Assembly (NCBI RefSeq): GCF_947253395.1 | Contig: NZ_CAMXYY010000058.1 | Location: forward strand, 1 to 8,916 | Direction of reading: 5' to 3' | Source of the DNA: an uncultured Olegusella sp. | Lineage (GTDB): Bacteria > Actinomycetota > Coriobacteriia > Coriobacteriales > Atopobiaceae | DNA length: 8,916 bases | Shown here: piece by piece, positions 7,254 through 8,916 of the stretch | Layout: each line of letters opens with the position of its first letter | Position numbering within the stretch: the stretch's first letter is position 1 | Position numbers and translations under genes: made by a program | Notes under the pieces: model-generated | What the model saw: the letters and a program-made list of their open reading frames with translations, nothing else | What the model was told of the DNA's origin: nothing | Databases searched by the model: none

Positions 7254-7308
7254 AAATGATCCGTGGCTTTTAATAAGCGAAGCAATGTTGTTTGAAACAC
7301 TTCGTCGC

Positions 7309-7640
7309 ACCTGACAAGCTGAGCACCACTCGCTACGGGAAAGTGTGGAGATAAGCTCCAACCATCCAATTGTTGAAAACTTCCCTATCACAAGTCCCCT
7401 TACTATTAAATAACCTCGAATTCGCTCTTACTTGACATAACTTTGCACAAGCTGGCAACTGGCTTGCAGCACCCTGCACTCAGCTTGCCGTCAGCTGATT
7501 TGGCCAGACTGACGTATGTCAAATACCTCAGAGTTCCTTCATACAATTAATCTACCAGCAGCGATACGCTTATGTAGTCAGCTTTTACAGAGCTACTTTT
7601 AACATCAGACTAAAAGCCTCCGACGAGATCAGGTGATTAC
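7309..7640. other. Intergenic region upstream of the AbiEi-like gene
   Basis: No credible gene was seen in this stretch. It holds a hairpin at 7490-7513: GTCAGCTG, loop ATTTGGC, then CAG and CTGAC with one bulged A. Next to it is a short palindrome, TGAC-GTAT-GTCA, at 7510-7521. A TTGACA hexamer lies at 7432 but has no matching -10 at the proper distance. TACAAT at 7542-7547 is a fair -10 with a poor -35. Promoter and operator elements for the following gene probably lie here. AbiEi-type antitoxins can regulate their own promoters, which makes the palindromes worth noting, but nothing proves it. Confidence 0.5.
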
Positions 7641-8651
7641 ATGGGCGCATCTGCATCACAAAAAGCTTCGATACTGCTTGACCAAGCAGAGCTACAAACA
7701 CGCTGTTTAGGGCCAGTAAATAAAGCACAAAGCTTAGCTTTCTTCCGTCTAAAACAGCGAGGCGAGGTTGTCTCTCCTCTGGAGGGGCTTTTTATACGCA
7801 CTGAAGTTTGGAACCAACTCAATCCTGTAGAGAGACATCTGCACATTGCACGCGCTCTGCATGAAAGACACCCTCATTGGATCTTTTGCGGACCAACGGC
7901 AGCGGCGGCACATGGCCTTGCAATCAACTATAAATTTTTACACCACATACATCTCTGCCATCCAACGGATACCAATCGTAAAGCGGGATTGCTAACTCAT
8001 CACCGCTTTAACTCTCAAATGATAAATCCGCGACATCCCCTAGAGTTTCATGCGGGAATTCCTATAGTGAGTTTGGAAGCAGCCGCAGTGCAATGCCTTT
8101 GTGTGATGGATTTTACCAACGGGCTCAGCATTGCAGATTCAACGCTTCGTGCAACGAGAAAGTCAGCAGGCTGGCTCGGTGCGCAAATTGACGAGTTGGG
8201 GCATGGCTTCCGGGGCATCAAACAGGCACGTTTAACTGCTCGCTTTGCGAATGCATTATCCGAAAATGGAGGCGAGTCAACTGCACGAGCAAAAATGATT
8301 GAATTGGGATTTTGTGTTCCAGAGCTACAAGTAAATGTAACGGACTCTCTTTCTGGATCACACTACCGGGTTGATTACTACTGGACATGCGATGACGGAA
8401 GTGCCATCGCAGGCGAGCTAGATGGACGCCAAAAGTATAGTGACCCTGCAATGACACACAGTCATACCTCCATAGAGGTACTTGCCGAAGAACGTCTGCG
8501 CGAATCCCGCATCACCCGTGAGATGCGCGTCATACGGTTTTCGTATGCTAATGTCTGTGACAGCAATTATTTCCAGGCATTGTTGGATTCCTATCGCGTG
8601 CCTCGTGTCTCTTGTCCACCCGTTACGAAGGCTGCGCGACGGAAAAGATGA
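7641..8651 (+). CDS. AbiEi-antitoxin-like protein with C-terminal DUF559/PD-(D/E)XK-like domain, 336 aa
   Basis: The architecture matches orphan proteins common in actinobacteria. Residues about 30-60 (FFRLKQRGEVVSPLEGLFI) look like the end of a winged helix of the AbiEi type. IFCGPTAAAAHGL (81-93) and a histidine-rich strand region follow. GIPIVSLEAAAVQCL (139-153) then ADSTLRATR (165-173) complete the AbiEi-like part. From about 210 a nuclease-like fold begins: GGESTARAKMIELGF with Glu212, YRVDYYW with Asp245, GELDGRQKY with Glu259, Asp261 and Lys265, then a helix LAEERLRESRI and strand RVIRF. The D...E-x-D-G pattern resembles DUF559/Vsr-like endonucleases, although a His usual in DUF559 is Lys265 here. 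AGGTGA lies five bases before the ATG. No AbiEii toxin partner is visible. The gene sits alone between two related repeat arrays. Function is unproven; DNA binding or cleavage is inferred. Confidence 0.85.
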   Translation: MGASASQKASILLDQAELQTRCLGPVNKAQSLAFFRLKQRGEVVSPLEGLFIRTEVWNQLNPVERHLHIARALHERHPHWIFCGPTAAAAHGLAINYKFLHHIHLCHPTDTNRKAGLLTHHRFNSQMINPRHPLEFHAGIPIVSLEAAAVQCLCVMDFTNGLSIADSTLRATRKSAGWLGAQIDELGHGFRGIKQARLTARFANALSENGGESTARAKMIELGFCVPELQVNVTDSLSGSHYRVDYYWTCDDGSAIAGELDGRQKYSDPAMTHSHTSIEVLAEERLRESRITREMRVIRFSYANVCDSNYFQALLDSYRVPRVSCPPVTKAARRKR

Positions 8652-8703
8652 GGATAGAAGGATACTGCAGGAGCCTTGTGCTGTTTCGCGCCCGGTGCCA
8701 AAA

Positions 8704-8916
8704 GCCACGTACTATTTCATGCCAGGCGCCAAAGGCCACGTTTCATTTCACACCAGGTGTCAAACGCCACGTTCTACTTCACTTTTTTAGCCAAAAGCCA
8801 CGTTTCATTTCACGCAAGAAAAATTTACCTGGGCAAACGTCAAGGCCTTTTGAAACAGAACGTGGCTTTTGACATTTTTTCTGAAACAGAACGTGGCGTT
8901 TGGCAAGCAGGGCCGC
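8704..8916. repeat. Repeat array 2: four direct 31-bp-spaced units and at least two inverted units (cut by window end)
   Basis: Direct GCCACGT units start at 8704, 8735, 8766 and 8797, again exactly 31 bp apart. Inverted copies end at 8866 and 8897, also 31 bp apart. The stretch 8735-8916 aligns with 7065-7245 of array 1 in the same orientation with about 13 mismatches and one single-base indel, counted by eye. Array 1 has two more direct units on its left. The array starts about 52 bp after the stop of the AbiEi-like gene. The right end continues beyond the window. Confidence 0.93.
8792..8880 (+). terminator. Possible terminator at the inverted centre of array 2
   Basis: CAAAAGCCACGTT (8792-8804) is exactly complementary to AACGTGGCTTTTG (8859-8871). 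TTTCA (8808-8812) can pair with TGAAA (8851-8855) across a three-base mismatch. The stem is followed by ACATTTTTT, a T-tract on the plus strand. It may end the AbiEi-like transcript. The loop of about 38 bases is larger than usual, so the role is uncertain, though the pairing is stronger than in array 1. Confidence 0.4.

Larger units (their letters stand above)
6972..7308. repeat. Repeat array 1: six direct 31-bp-spaced units, then four inverted units
   Basis: Direct units, each beginning GCCACGT, start at 6972, 7003, 7034, 7065, 7096 and 7127, a spacing of exactly 31 bp throughout. The core is GCCACGTTYYATTTCA, followed in the first units by a conserved CAYRCCAGGCGTCAAAC-type segment that decays in the fifth and sixth. 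Beyond about 7175 the same core occurs in reverse orientation (TGAAACAGAACGTGGC type). Its GTGGC ends fall at 7195, 7226, 7267 and, degenerate, 7308, giving spacings of 31, 41 and 41 bp. Since the whole unit repeats there are no variable spacers, so this is not a CRISPR array. The array follows the hydrolase gene by 78 bp. It shares about 180 bp with a second array downstream of the next gene. Confidence 0.93.

Noticed and set aside
6682..7259. Open frames on the plus strand through array 1 with repeating HVSFHTRRQTPRS-like peptides
   Set aside because: The 31-bp period rotates the reading frame so all three frames stay open and give the same peptide words; there is no ribosome site and the frames overlap the hydrolase gene. 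Similar frames over array 2 are rejected for the same reason.
7118..7369. 83-residue minus-strand open frame over array 1
   Set aside because: Made mostly of the inverted repeat units, without a convincing ribosome site or family resemblance.
7432..7460. Promoter with TTGACA at 7432
   Set aside because: The -35 hexamer is perfect but nothing like TATAAT occurs 15-19 bases downstream.

Overview
The window looks like chromosomal DNA from a moderately GC-rich actinobacterium. I would guess the class Coriobacteriia (Olsenella/Atopobium type). That guess rests on general protein resemblance and on the AbiEi-like/DUF559-like protein, a type common in actinobacteria. It is an inference, not a database result.

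Left part (1-3724, all on the minus strand). Reading in the direction of transcription: an SPFH/band-7 membrane protein ends in a clear intrinsic terminator (2721-2753). Then come queH (epoxyqueuosine reductase), a cytoplasmic-type GH13 alpha-amylase, and the first 71 codons of queA, which runs off the left edge. QueA and QueH catalyse the last two steps of queuosine tRNA modification. Here they bracket an unrelated amylase in what looks like one transcription unit, with gaps of 111 and 53 bp and no terminator seen between the genes.

Middle part (3725-6893). About 220 bp separates the divergent SPFH and synthetase genes. It contains an 11-bp-spaced direct repeat. On the plus strand follow a divergent methionyl-tRNA-synthetase-like class I enzyme, with a degenerate KMSKS loop and no clear anticodon-reading Pro-Trp, and a tightly coupled alpha/beta hydrolase two bases downstream.

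Right part (6894-8916). A solitary AbiEi-like protein with a C-terminal DUF559/PD-(D/E)XK-like domain lies between two related repeat arrays in the same orientation (6972-7308, and 8704 to the window edge). Each array has tandem direct units, 31 bp apart, sharing the core GCCACGTTYYATTTCA, followed by copies of the same core in inverted orientation. The inverted copies are spaced 31 or 41 bp, close to whole turns of the helix. The arrays share roughly 180 bp at about 92% identity by eye. This repeat-gene-repeat module is the least ordinary part of the window. It could be a protein-binding array, a REP/BIME-like 3' element with terminator activity, or the boundary of a unit able to recombine. 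No transposase, integrase, CRISPR genes, tRNA or rRNA was seen.
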